From: Puniceicoccaceae bacterium
Lineage (GTDB): Bacteria > Verrucomicrobiota > Verrucomicrobiia > Opitutales > JAFGAQ01
Direction: 5' to 3'
Assembly (NCBI GenBank): GCA_040224245.1
Contig: JBEGIR010000075.1
Coordinates: forward strand, 38,667-102,666
DNA: 64,000 nucleotides
Numbering within the stretch: the first letter of the stretch is position 1; every line of letters starts with the position of its first letter. The notes below the pieces were generated by a model that was not told where the DNA came from, searched no databases, and saw only the letters and a list, made by a program, of their open reading frames with translations. Of the stretch, positions 36,886 to 46,046 are shown piece by piece. The position numbers were made by a program, and so were the translations under genes.

Positions 36886-39276
36886 ATGAGTCCTTCTGAT
36901 CGCATTTCGCAACTTGTATCCCGGCCTTGGATCAAAACCGCCGTCCTGATCTGTGTGAGTTTCGTGCTGATCGCGGTCGTGCAACTTCCCTACCTGAGGT
37001 GGGTTCAATCGCTCTCTGCACAGGGCACACCCGCCCCAGCGTTGAACGCCGATTCCCCCACAGGCTACGAACATCAGCTGCGTCATTTTCTCGGTCATCA
37101 CGAGCGGGGGAAAACATTTCGCTGGATTCAACGGGTGCAGAACCTGCCCGAGCACGGACTTCGCACCGAACCCCACTACACTCAGGACAGTCTGCCAGAG
37201 GGGCGGGGTGAATACGCTCCCCATCTCTACCTGTGGTGGCTCGGACTAGTCGCGAGTCTGATCTATGGCTGGGGCGCCGCCTCCTTTGGCATTGCAGCAG
37301 AGCAACTCGCGCTTTGGGAACCCGTGATCCTGCATGCCAGTGCGACTTCAATTGCCCTGATTGCACTGCGCCACCGCTTGAAGTGGCTGCCCATGAGCGT
37401 CGTTGCCCTGGCGATCAGTGGTTTGCCCATCTTCTCTGGACAATTTTTACCCGGTGTGCTCGGCCCACGCACGGTCGCACTGCTGCTCGCTGGCGTGGTA
37501 TTGGGACGAGAACTGCTCACCCCTTCCAACACTCCACAGCGAACTGGGTTTCACATCCTGCAAGCCCTGCTGACGGCCTTTTGTCTCTGGCTCGATCCGG
37601 GAATCGGATTTCCCCTCCTACTGCTCACAACCCTTACCGCATGGACCCGCCGAGCCACCGTGAACCACTGGTTTCATAGCCTGCTCGGCCCGTTGGTGGG
37701 GGCATCCATGCTCGCACTGGCATGTGGATTGGATCGCATCCCCTGGCAAGCCAGTGCAACTGAATTCCGGTATGTGCATCCCCTGTATGCCGTTGCCTGG
37801 CTGGGGCTGGGTGGATTGCGCCTGACACCGCTTTTCTGGAGTCCGGCAAATGGGGGGAAACGGTTTTGGGTGATGGGAGCATTGCTTGCCATTGCCGGAT
37901 TGCTTCCCTTGTTTGCGGTACAGATTCATCACGGGTTTGCTGGGTGGGCCTATCCCTCAACATTCATGCAGCGCCTGACTTCGCTCGATGAAACCATCGT
38001 ATTCCCAAATTTGCTGGCGTGGCTGCGCCACTCTCAGGGAGCGGAGTTACTGTTTATCCTGCTTCCCATGCTCAGCGCAGCTCTCATGATCGGCTTCGCC
38101 TGCTGGAAACACGACTCCAAATCGACTGACACGAACCCACTTCCAGTAGCCATCCTGCTGTTCGCGTTGTTGCTGTTGTCCACGTTTTGGGTGCGCTGGA
38201 TCGTCGTTCTGTCGGCGCTTTCGATCCTTTACCTGTCCCTGCGCTTTGATTCACTCTGGAAGCGTTCACCGTGGGTAATTTTGACCGTGCTTCTCGTCTA
38301 TGGAAGCGGAACCCTGGGCTGGCAATACAAGAATCCCGGTATATGGACCCGCCCGCACGGAGATCAGGCTCCGGGAACTCAGGATGTCCATGCACTGGTC
38401 TATCGCAGCGTTGCCCACTGGCTGTACGCCCAGAATCCAACCGTTCCAAGGCGGGTGCTCGCTCCGCCCGAAGCCTCCGACTTCCTTTCGTTTCACGGGA
38501 ACAGCCAAACCCTTATGTCTACCGCATGGGAATCCTATCCCGGGCAGGTTGCCGCATCCCGCCTGCTCAGCGCACCCGAGTCCACCGAAGTCGAGTCACT
38601 GATCGAAGCCACCACGCTCACCCATGTCATTCTGCCGTCCTGGGATACGGTGCTGCCCCTGCTCGTTCGGGAACCTGCCGAAGCCGACCGGGATACCCTC
38701 TATGACCGCCTCCAGCGCTGGGTGTTGCCGCCAGTCCTCCGGGCAATTCCATACCATCTCCCCGATATTCCCAGTTTCCTCGATCAAAAACTTGCTGTAT
38801 TCAAAGCAGTGGACCCGCAGACTGAGGCACTCGGACTCAGTCGGCTTGCAGAATATTTTGTGGAAATGCGCCGCGACGAACCCGCTCGTCTGGTTGCTGA
38901 AGCACTGGCCTCCACCTTCCCCGATAACCGGGATGCCGTCATCGCACGCGCCCTGGTCTATAAGCACCTGGGGCAGCGCGTCGATTTCCTCAATGAACTG
39001 GCAACTCTGGTTGGAGACATCGCCAATGCAATGCCTGCCACCGCATGGGATCGAAGCGTTCAACGTGCGATTGTGCTGGCCCACGGCAGCCGCCTGATGC
39101 TGGCCAAGGCCGAACTTGAAGACTGCATCGCTACCGCCCAGACATCCGATCTGCTGCAACTCACCCCCCTTCAGGCTCATCACATGCATGCACTCATGCA
39201 GCACCACAACCTCCGCTTTCCCTCAGACGATCTAAACAACTTGCTGCGCTCCCTTGGTTCCGACTATCGCAAGTAG
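36886..39276 (+). CDS. Polytopic membrane protein, GT-C glycosyltransferase-like
   Basis: 796-residue integral membrane protein that I cannot place in a named family. One N-terminal transmembrane helix (AVLICVSFVLIAVVQLPYL) is followed by a long extracytoplasmic loop (about 40-110) with acidic residues and an R-x-Y-rich character, then about ten further helices (to about 480) and a soluble C-terminal part of about 310 residues. This layout, with segments such as YAPHLYLWWLGLVASLIYGW and the C-terminal FLSFHGNSQTLMSTAWESYPG and THVILPSWDTVLPLL, resembles lipid-linked-sugar GT-C enzymes of the STT3/PMT/ArnT kind, where the first loop holds the catalytic Asp. The match is by layout only; no diagnostic WWDYG motif is present. 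The C-terminal 200 residues look helical and TPR-like. It is flanked by the FG-GAP and PAP2 genes at 20- and 60-base spacing. Confidence 0.75.
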   Translation: MSPSDRISQLVSRPWIKTAVLICVSFVLIAVVQLPYLRWVQSLSAQGTPAPALNADSPTGYEHQLRHFLGHHERGKTFRWIQRVQNLPEHGLRTEPHYTQDSLPEGRGEYAPHLYLWWLGLVASLIYGWGAASFGIAAEQLALWEPVILHASATSIALIALRHRLKWLPMSVVALAISGLPIFSGQFLPGVLGPRTVALLLAGVVLGRELLTPSNTPQRTGFHILQALLTAFCLWLDPGIGFPLLLLTTLTAWTRRATVNHWFHSLLGPLVGASMLALACGLDRIPWQASATEFRYVHPLYAVAWLGLGGLRLTPLFWSPANGGKRFWVMGALLAIAGLLPLFAVQIHHGFAGWAYPSTFMQRLTSLDETIVFPNLLAWLRHSQGAELLFILLPMLSAALMIGFACWKHDSKSTDTNPLPVAILLFALLLLSTFWVRWIVVLSALSILYLSLRFDSLWKRSPWVILTVLLVYGSGTLGWQYKNPGIWTRPHGDQAPGTQDVHALVYRSVAHWLYAQNPTVPRRVLAPPEASDFLSFHGNSQTLMSTAWESYPGQVAASRLLSAPESTEVESLIEATTLTHVILPSWDTVLPLLVREPAEADRDTLYDRLQRWVLPPVLRAIPYHLPDIPSFLDQKLAVFKAVDPQTEALGLSRLAEYFVEMRRDEPARLVAEALASTFPDNRDAVIARALVYKHLGQRVDFLNELATLVGDIANAMPATAWDRSVQRAIVLAHGSRLMLAKAELEDCIATAQTSDLLQLTPLQAHHMHALMQHHNLRFPSDDLNNLLRSLGSDYRK

Positions 39277-39336
39277 CAACTCCAGCTCCTGATATTTGCT
39301 CAAAAAAATGATCCCTACCCAATATTTCAGACACAC

Positions 39337-40611
39337 ATGACAACGCTACGATCCACTCTATCCTGCATGATTGCTGTGCTGGCCCTGCTCCCAGCCGTCA
39401 CTGCTGCTCCTCAACCGCAGGACAATCCGGTGCTGTTCTGGAACAATGAACTCATCAATGCAACGCGCCTCTCCCGAAATCCTCCACCAATTGCAGCCCT
39501 GCATTTCGCCACCTATCATCTCGCAATCTTTGAAACCATCAACTCCTTCGATCCCAAGTATCAGCCATGGCTGGTTAGCGAGCGTGCCCCCGAAGGTGCC
39601 AGTCTCACAGCTGCCGTCGCCGCAGCAGCCTACCTCTGTCTCGACGAACTCTGGAAGCAGCGAGCCAATCCCTACAACTTTGAATCCGCATACCAGCGCG
39701 CGTTGGCAGCCGTGCCCAACGATTCTGCCCGAAATCTCGGACTGGACTGGGGACGCACTGTAGCTCGGGCAGTCCTCGACGAACGCGCAAAACACCCCGT
39801 ACCACCCCCCGAACACAGCTATGCGGCTCAGGACCAAGGGGTCTGGCGGGAAACTCCCCCTGGTTTTCGCCCAGCCATTGCTCCTCGTCTGGGTGAGGTG
39901 AAACCTTATGCTCTGCGTTCATCATCCCAATTCCGGGCTCCTCCACCCCCACCCCTCGACTCTGAGGAATACGCAGAGGAATTGGAGATGGTGAAACGCA
40001 TCGGACCCCGGGATGCCGCAGAACGCGATGAATACCAAACGCTCAGTGCTCCTTTCTGGGCCGATGACATTGGCTCCGCAACCCCTGCAGGTCACTGGAA
40101 TCTCATCGCCCAGGACATCACGCGTCGTCAAAAGCTTTCCGTTCCCGAAACGGCCCGTCTCTTTGCCTTGCTCAACATCGCAGCTGCAGACGCGGGCATC
40201 ACCTGTTGGGAAACCAAATACTACTACCGCACATGGCGGCCTGAGACCGCCATCCGGGAAAGCCTTCCCACAACCAATCCCCACCTGCAAACAAACCCGG
40301 ATTTTATCCCAAGCATGGCGTCACCGGCGTTTCCGTCCTACACTTCCGGACACAGCACATACACCGCCGCAATGACCCGCATGATCGAGCGCTTCTTTGA
40401 CAGCGACGCGATCGCATTCACCACAACATCCGATGGTCTTCCCGGTGCTGTTCGCAGCTACGAGCGCCTGTCGGATGCACGGAGAGAGGTGGGCATGAGT
40501 CGCATCTGGGGCGGCATCCATGTCATGTCCGACAATATCGAAGGACAAAAAGCTGGCATTGCGGTAGCCGACTGGATTTTTGAAAACGCCCTGCTTCCCA
40601 TCGACCCCTGA
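39337..40611 (+). CDS. Vanadium-dependent haloperoxidase/PAP2 family protein, exported
   Basis: 424-residue exported protein (signal peptide STLSCMIAVLALLPAVTAA) with a complete vanadate/phosphate pocket: Lys294 and Arg301 in KYYYRTWRPETAIR, Ser337-Gly338-His339 in PSYTSGHSTY, and Arg389 and His395 in SRIWGGIHV. The spacing Lys+7 to Arg and Arg+6 to His equals that of the Curvularia chloroperoxidase (Lys353/Arg360, Arg490/His496). The protein therefore either oxidises halides with peroxide using vanadate, or acts as an acid phosphatase of the same fold; sequence alone cannot decide. It lies between the GT-C-like gene and the second FG-GAP gene, with 24 bases to the latter. Confidence 0.9.
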   Translation: MTTLRSTLSCMIAVLALLPAVTAAPQPQDNPVLFWNNELINATRLSRNPPPIAALHFATYHLAIFETINSFDPKYQPWLVSERAPEGASLTAAVAAAAYLCLDELWKQRANPYNFESAYQRALAAVPNDSARNLGLDWGRTVARAVLDERAKHPVPPPEHSYAAQDQGVWRETPPGFRPAIAPRLGEVKPYALRSSSQFRAPPPPPLDSEEYAEELEMVKRIGPRDAAERDEYQTLSAPFWADDIGSATPAGHWNLIAQDITRRQKLSVPETARLFALLNIAAADAGITCWETKYYYRTWRPETAIRESLPTTNPHLQTNPDFIPSMASPAFPSYTSGHSTYTAAMTRMIERFFDSDAIAFTTTSDGLPGAVRSYERLSDARREVGMSRIWGGIHVMSDNIEGQKAGIAVADWIFENALLPIDP

Positions 40612-40635
40612 TTTAACCCTAATCATCCCATCATC

Positions 40636-43600
40636 ATGAACAGTCCCACCAAACTCCTGATCTCCCTGATCTCGAGCCTCGCAACTTTTTGTACAGTTGC
40701 AGGTGAACCCTATTTCCATTCGGTTCCGCTCCGTTCTGCTGAAACCGAAGCTGCACCCATGACTCCGATGCAGCAGATCGAAGCGGAGCAATCCGGAATG
40801 ACCGGAATCAATCGCTACGAAGATCCACGCATGTGGAGTGATCGATTCCGCGAATTCACGCTCGGCGCAGTCGAAACCGGAGTTGCCGCTGCAGATTTTG
40901 ATCGCGACGGATGGATCGATGTCTTTGTCGTCTCGCGCAACGGCGCCTGTTCCCTCTACCGTCAGGTGGCGCCATTTCAGTTTGAGGATATTGCTGAGGA
41001 AGCCGGGGTGACGGCAGAGGGTCCCGAAAACAAGACGGGACCAACCGTTGTTGACATCAATCAGGACGGATGGATGGACCTCTACCTATGCCGCCTCGAA
41101 GCACCCAACCTGCTCTTTATCAACAACGGTGACGGCACGTTCACCGAAAGGGCCGCATCCTACGGACTCGACATCAGCGATGCATCGGTGCATGCGGTTT
41201 TTGCCGACTATGACCGGGATGGTTACCTCGATTGTTACATCGTCACCAACATTCTTGATTTTTCAAAAAACCCCCAGGGCAGTCGCGATTACCTGTTGCG
41301 CAACAACGGCGACGGCCAATTTGTAGACGTATCCAAGGAGGCTGGCATCTGGGGTGTTTCTCAGGGACACGCCGCGATTTGGTTTGACGCCAACCGCGAT
41401 GGTTGGCCCGACCTCTATGTCGCCAACGACTTTGAAACTCCCGACCGCTTCTACCTCAACCAGGGAGATGGTACGTTTGTGGATGTCGTGGACATCCGCC
41501 TTCCCCATGTCACCTATTTTTCGATGAGCGCCGACTCCGGCGATCTGAACAATGACGGTTACATGGATTTCCTCGTCACCGACATGCGCGACCGCACACA
41601 CGAAAGCTTCATGACGGGCATGGAAGAGATGGGGCGTGGTCTCTGGGAGATGGAGCGAACCGCCGAGCTGATCCCCCAATACCCATGGAATGCGCTCTAT
41701 CTTCACTCGGGCAGCGATCACTACCTCGAAGCGGCCCATATCACAGGCATGGATGCAACGGGCTGGACCTTTGGGACACGACTCGCAGATTTTGACAATG
41801 ACGGTTACCTCGATGTGTTTTTTGCCACAGGCATGATCCGCAACTTCATGGACGCGGATCTTGTGGATCGACAAAACCGCGCTCCTTCCCTAGCCGCCCG
41901 CGCTCAGGTCTGGCGCAATGCTCCACCGCGAGACGAAACCTCATTGCTGTATCGTTCGATGGGAGGTGCCGATGCCGGTCTCCATTTTGAGGAGGTTAGC
42001 GAGCAGTGGGGGCTTTCCGCATCGGAGGTCTCTTTCGGATGCGTTGCAGTGGATCTCGACAACAACGGTGCACTCGATCTGGTAGTGGCAAACTATGACG
42101 CCCCGCCGACTGTGATCCGAAACCTGCACACGAGTGGAAATCGAATCACGGTGAAACTCGAGGATCGTCCACCCAACCGGGACGGTATCGGTGCTGAGAT
42201 TCGGGTTGTCACGAAGTCACGCACTCAACTGCGCCAACTCTTTACCGAACGGGGCATTGTCTCCAGTGAAGCTCCCATCGCCCACTTTGGTCTGGGCAAG
42301 GATGACATCATTGAGCACCTCTCCGTCACGTGGCCAAACGGGCAGGTCCAACACCTTCACGACTTGCCAGTCAATCATGCCTACACCATTCAAAAACCGC
42401 CTGCACCCACCGAAAAGCACAGCACACCTGAAGCCCAGCCCAAGTCACCCCTGCTGCGCGAGGCATCGCAAGAGCTCGGTCTGGTTCATGCGAATCAGCT
42501 CATGCCGGTTAACGAGCTGAGTCGCGAGCGACTGCTCCCGCGTCGGCTCAATGGCGCAGGCCCCGCGCTCGCAGTGGCGGATGTCAACCAGAATGGTCGC
42601 AGCGATCTGTTTGTTTCGGGCACTGCCCAGCAAGAGGGCACACTCTTTTTGCAGCAGGAAGACGGCTGCTTCGAACCCGCACCCTCCCAACCCTGGCGGA
42701 ATCAGGCCGAGAGTGACGATGTCGTTGCCGTCTGGGTCGACCTCAATGCCGACGGTCTGCCCGATCTGCTCATGGGAGCTGGCGGTGTCGCCTATACCGA
42801 AGGAGATCCGCGTCTGAAGGACCGCCTCTACCTCAATCGCGGCAAGGGCGAGTTCGAACTTGCCGACCCCGCACACTACCCTGTCCCTGCAATCAGCACG
42901 GGAACGATTGCAACAGGGGATTTCGACGCAGACGGACAAGTGGACCTCTTTGTCGGTGCCAGGGTCACTCCGGGAAACTATCCTAACGCCCCATCCAGTT
43001 ACCTGCTCCGCAATGACAACGGTGTTCTGCTGGACGTGACCGACACCCTGGCCCCGGAACTTCGGAACATCGGCATGGTCACCCGCTCCACTTTTGCGGA
43101 TGTGGATCTCGACGGGCTGCCAGATCTGGTTCTCACGCGGGAATGGGGGCCGGTTTCCGTTTGGCGAAATACCGGAACCGGATTCGAGTGCATCACCGCA
43201 GCTTCAGGACTCTCCGTACGAACCGGATGGTGGAGCGCCCTGGCCATTCACGACGTTGATGGCGATGGCCGCCCCGACATCATTGCGGGAAACAATGGTC
43301 TCAATACCAAGTACAGTGCCAGCAAAGACGCTCCTACGGTCCTGCTGGCCGGGGTCTTTGACAGCTCGGGAACCCACCAGCTCGTGGAGGCAAAAACCAT
43401 CGACGGTCGCCTGCTTCCGGTTCGAGGTCGAAGCAAGCTGAGTTACAGTTTTCCCTGGATGCCATCACGTTTTCGAACGTTTCTCGATTACGCAAATGCC
43501 AGTATTGAAGAAATTTTCGATCCCGAAGCACTCGCAAGCGTGCGCCGCCTGGAAGCAACGGAACTGGCGAGTGGCATCTTCTTCAATCGACTGGATGCTT

Positions 43601-43944
43601 CGGGACGCATGTATTTCGAGTTCAAACCACTTCCACGCATGGCTCAGCTCGCCCCCATTTTCGACTGGCTCGTGGAGGACCTCACCGGTGATGGCATCGC
43701 CGATCTCATTGGTGTCGGAAATCACTTTGGTCCCGAACCCAGCACCGGTCGCTTTGATGGAAGTGTCGGTATTGTGCTGAAAGGTCAACCGAACGGTGAA
43801 TTTGAACCCCTGCTTCCCGGGCACTCCGGTTGGGTGGTGCCAGGAGAATCCCGCTCTGTCGCTTCCATTCCTCTGGCCAATGGCTCCAGGGCCATTGCCG
43901 TTGCCCGCACGCGCGGTCCGCTTCAGGTGTTTGTGAGCGAGTGA
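40636..43944 (+). CDS. Giant secreted FG-GAP/ASPIC-UnbV (CRTAC1-like) protein, short C-terminus
   Basis: Last gene of the plus-strand group; 1,102 residues. Signal peptide (KLLISLISSLATFCTVAG), the YEDPRMWSDRFREFTLGA signature, FG-GAP propeller one (DFDRDGWIDVFV, DINQDGWMDLYL, DANRDGWPDLYV), ASPIC/UnbV (about 500-590: IEHLSVTWPNGQVQHL), propeller two (about 640-1080) and the conserved insert PSRFRTFLDYANASIEEIFDPE. Compared with the two other copies in the window it lacks the final UnbV-like tail of about 80 residues and stops after the last propeller strand (AVARTRGPLQVFVSE). No frameshift is evident, so this looks like a natural shorter form. A 12-base perfect hairpin follows 15 bases after its stop. 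Confidence 0.87.
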   Translation: MNSPTKLLISLISSLATFCTVAGEPYFHSVPLRSAETEAAPMTPMQQIEAEQSGMTGINRYEDPRMWSDRFREFTLGAVETGVAAADFDRDGWIDVFVVSRNGACSLYRQVAPFQFEDIAEEAGVTAEGPENKTGPTVVDINQDGWMDLYLCRLEAPNLLFINNGDGTFTERAASYGLDISDASVHAVFADYDRDGYLDCYIVTNILDFSKNPQGSRDYLLRNNGDGQFVDVSKEAGIWGVSQGHAAIWFDANRDGWPDLYVANDFETPDRFYLNQGDGTFVDVVDIRLPHVTYFSMSADSGDLNNDGYMDFLVTDMRDRTHESFMTGMEEMGRGLWEMERTAELIPQYPWNALYLHSGSDHYLEAAHITGMDATGWTFGTRLADFDNDGYLDVFFATGMIRNFMDADLVDRQNRAPSLAARAQVWRNAPPRDETSLLYRSMGGADAGLHFEEVSEQWGLSASEVSFGCVAVDLDNNGALDLVVANYDAPPTVIRNLHTSGNRITVKLEDRPPNRDGIGAEIRVVTKSRTQLRQLFTERGIVSSEAPIAHFGLGKDDIIEHLSVTWPNGQVQHLHDLPVNHAYTIQKPPAPTEKHSTPEAQPKSPLLREASQELGLVHANQLMPVNELSRERLLPRRLNGAGPALAVADVNQNGRSDLFVSGTAQQEGTLFLQQEDGCFEPAPSQPWRNQAESDDVVAVWVDLNADGLPDLLMGAGGVAYTEGDPRLKDRLYLNRGKGEFELADPAHYPVPAISTGTIATGDFDADGQVDLFVGARVTPGNYPNAPSSYLLRNDNGVLLDVTDTLAPELRNIGMVTRSTFADVDLDGLPDLVLTREWGPVSVWRNTGTGFECITAASGLSVRTGWWSALAIHDVDGDGRPDIIAGNNGLNTKYSASKDAPTVLLAGVFDSSGTHQLVEAKTIDGRLLPVRGRSKLSYSFPWMPSRFRTFLDYANASIEEIFDPEALASVRRLEATELASGIFFNRLDASGRMYFEFKPLPRMAQLAPIFDWLVEDLTGDGIADLIGVGNHFGPEPSTGRFDGSVGIVLKGQPNGEFEPLLPGHSGWVVPGESRSVASIPLANGSRAIAVARTRGPLQVFVSE

Positions 43945-43954
43945 GTCCACCGAC

Positions 43955-43986
43955 AAAAAGGCGTGCGGATTGCCATCCGCACGCCT
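43955..43986 (-). terminator. Terminator between convergent FG-GAP and GH43 genes
   Basis: Perfect 12-base stem AGGCGTGCGGAT/ATCCGCACGCCT with a TGCC loop (43959-43986). The T-run (five As at 43955-43959) is on the minus-strand side, so it best terminates the GH43 transcript, though the hairpin may also help end the plus-strand group. Confidence 0.85.
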
Positions 43987-44008
43987 CGGTCAAAAGTCAT
44001 TTGCAACC

Positions 44009-45727
44009 TCAGTCAATCCGCGTGTGCGGACCCACCGTTGCACCCACAAATCCGCCCGCAACCGCAGTGGTCAGCATCTTGGCGTCCAGGCGCTCAGCAA
44101 GTGACATCCACTCGCCGGGTTTGACGGCATACTCAAAGGCACAGGTATCAACTCGGGTGACCACCCGAAAATCCACGGATTCGCCTGCGGGTAATTCAAC
44201 GCTTGCCAGAGTTTCCACCGCGTCTTTCAGCGCACGCTCAAGGTAGAGCTCCATCTTTCCGTCATCGTTTCGCCGAACCGCCGCATAATAGTGGTGCGTG
44301 TCGTTCTGGAAGACCGCCATGCCAGCAGAAATACCTGCCGACTCGGGCACCTGCACACGCAGCGCAGCATCAAAGATGCGATGCTGTACCCGACGTGCCA
44401 GAAAGCTCGGGTTGTTGCGTTCGTAGAGTTTCTCCTTGCGGGGATGCAGCTCCAGCGAGCCTTGCGCTGCGTCAAGCTGCCACCACTGCTCGGTCGGCGT
44501 GCGCAGCATGATCCAGAGCTTGGAGAGTTCCGAACCGTTAAAATCATCGCGCCAGCTGAAATTTCCGCTCATCGGTGCATCCGGGTTTTGCACAAACGAC
44601 TTGCCAGCAGGAGCGTCGATCACCAGTGGCACACGCTCAGTTGAAGGCAGAATCATGGGCCAGCCACCTTCAGGCCATTCCATCGGCAAGATGAAGGTCT
44701 CCCGTCCCATGGGTGAAAATCCGCGGTCGTAGGGACGCACGCCAAGGAAGACAGCATACCATTCTCCATCCGGACCTGTTACATAATCCGCATGCCCCGT
44801 GCAAGTCACCGCTCCGGCAACCGAAGGATCGAGAAAACGCTGCGTCAGGATGGGGTTTTCCTCCCAGGGTTCGTAGGGTCCGTCAGGTTGCTTGCTGCGA
44901 AAGATCACCTGGGAATGATCAGGGCCAGTGCCGCCTTCCGCACAGGACAGGTAATACCAGCCGCCGCGCTTGTAGAGATGCGGTCCCTCGATCCAGATAG
45001 GTTTGGTCGAGATATCAACGCCCCCATTGACCAGCACTTTGCGCGGTCCGATCATTTTTTTCTCCTTGTAGTCAAATTCCTGAATCCAGATCGCCCGGTG
45101 TCCGTCGTAGAGCGGCGTTCCTTCCGGAGCACCGTTGTTCACCATCCAGGCGCGTCCATCATCGTCAAAAAACAGGGAGGGATCGATGCCTTCGAAGGGC
45201 GTATAGACCGGGTCAGACCAGGGGCCTGCAGGATCTTCCGCCGTTACCACGAAGTTTCCCCGTCCGCCTACCACCGTGCAGACGGCATAAAACAGTCCGT
45301 CGTGATGGGTAATCGCCGGAGCAAACATGCCATTTGAAACAGGCAATCCATCAAAATCAAACTGCTCTGGACGGTCAAAGATGTGCCCGAGCTGAGTCCA
45401 GTTCACCAAGTCGTTGCTGTGGAAGATCGGAAGTCCCGGGAAATAGGCAAAGGTGGAGTGAATGAGGTAATAATCATTCCCGATCTGATGAATGCTGGGG
45501 TCAGGATAGAAACCCGTCAGGATCGGGTTGCGCAGGGTTCCCGGTTCCAGCGGAGCCTTGACGTCGGGATCGATTCCCGAATATTCAAACCACTCAAACG
45601 CAACAGGGGCCGGGGCTTCCCCCGCCTGGGCATTGAAGTTCACGCCCAGTAGCAAAAGAATGGCTGCCAACTGGATTGCGCATCGCCTGGGCAATGCAAA
45701 ACGAGAGTAAGAACCTGATTGTCTCAT
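44009..45727 (-). CDS. GH43 glycosidase with C-terminal concanavalin-like domain (beta-xylosidase type)
   Basis: Secreted family 43 enzyme of 572 residues, likely beta-xylosidase and/or alpha-L-arabinofuranosidase on xylan fragments. The N-terminus has a signal-type hydrophobic core (AIQLAAILLLLGVNFNAQA). The catalytic acids are Asp about 76 (GFYPDPSIHQIGNDYYLI), Asp about 182 (FEGIDPSLFFDDDGRAWMV) and Glu about 247 (KPIWIEGPHLYKRGGWYYL), and the C-terminal 200 residues form the jelly-roll typical of xylosidase subfamilies (FSWRDDFNGSELSKLWIMLRTP, RRNDDGKMELYLER). Convergent with the FG-GAP group and single-gene in layout, with a terminator just beyond its stop. Confidence 0.92.
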   Translation of the reverse strand: MRQSGSYSRFALPRRCAIQLAAILLLLGVNFNAQAGEAPAPVAFEWFEYSGIDPDVKAPLEPGTLRNPILTGFYPDPSIHQIGNDYYLIHSTFAYFPGLPIFHSNDLVNWTQLGHIFDRPEQFDFDGLPVSNGMFAPAITHHDGLFYAVCTVVGGRGNFVVTAEDPAGPWSDPVYTPFEGIDPSLFFDDDGRAWMVNNGAPEGTPLYDGHRAIWIQEFDYKEKKMIGPRKVLVNGGVDISTKPIWIEGPHLYKRGGWYYLSCAEGGTGPDHSQVIFRSKQPDGPYEPWEENPILTQRFLDPSVAGAVTCTGHADYVTGPDGEWYAVFLGVRPYDRGFSPMGRETFILPMEWPEGGWPMILPSTERVPLVIDAPAGKSFVQNPDAPMSGNFSWRDDFNGSELSKLWIMLRTPTEQWWQLDAAQGSLELHPRKEKLYERNNPSFLARRVQHRIFDAALRVQVPESAGISAGMAVFQNDTHHYYAAVRRNDDGKMELYLERALKDAVETLASVELPAGESVDFRVVTRVDTCAFEYAVKPGEWMSLAERLDAKMLTTAVAGGFVGATVGPHTRID

Positions 45728-46046
45728 GAATGATCGATTGGGTTGTGATCCGATACCGCACCACCCCTATGGATGGGGCGATCCGCAATGGGTCCTGGTG
45801 CATCCGTAGTTGGCACCAGGATTCCCGCCACGCCAGCGGGAAGAACGAGACAAATGGTCTAGCGCAAAACTCAAGCCCTCGCAAGGCAGCATAAGATAGA
45901 TGCATGCTCTATCCTTTGTCATAGGCGGTTCTGCAATTCCTAACTGCTGTTCCGTTTTTGCGGCAACACCCGACGTTCACCGATGCTCCAACCCGCTTCC
46001 GCGCAAGCGTCGATCACCGCTCTTGCTATGTCCGGACCTGCAATGC
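45728..46046. other. Intergenic region with tandem hairpins
   Basis: About 320 bases between the regulator gene and the GH43 gene. It contains two adjacent perfect hairpins: TCCTGGTGC/GCACCAGGA (45793-45821) and TTCCCGC/GCGGGAA (45822-45842). Neither is followed by a T-run, so they may stabilise the 3' end of the sensor-regulator transcript or be repeats. No gene supported. Confidence 0.5.
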
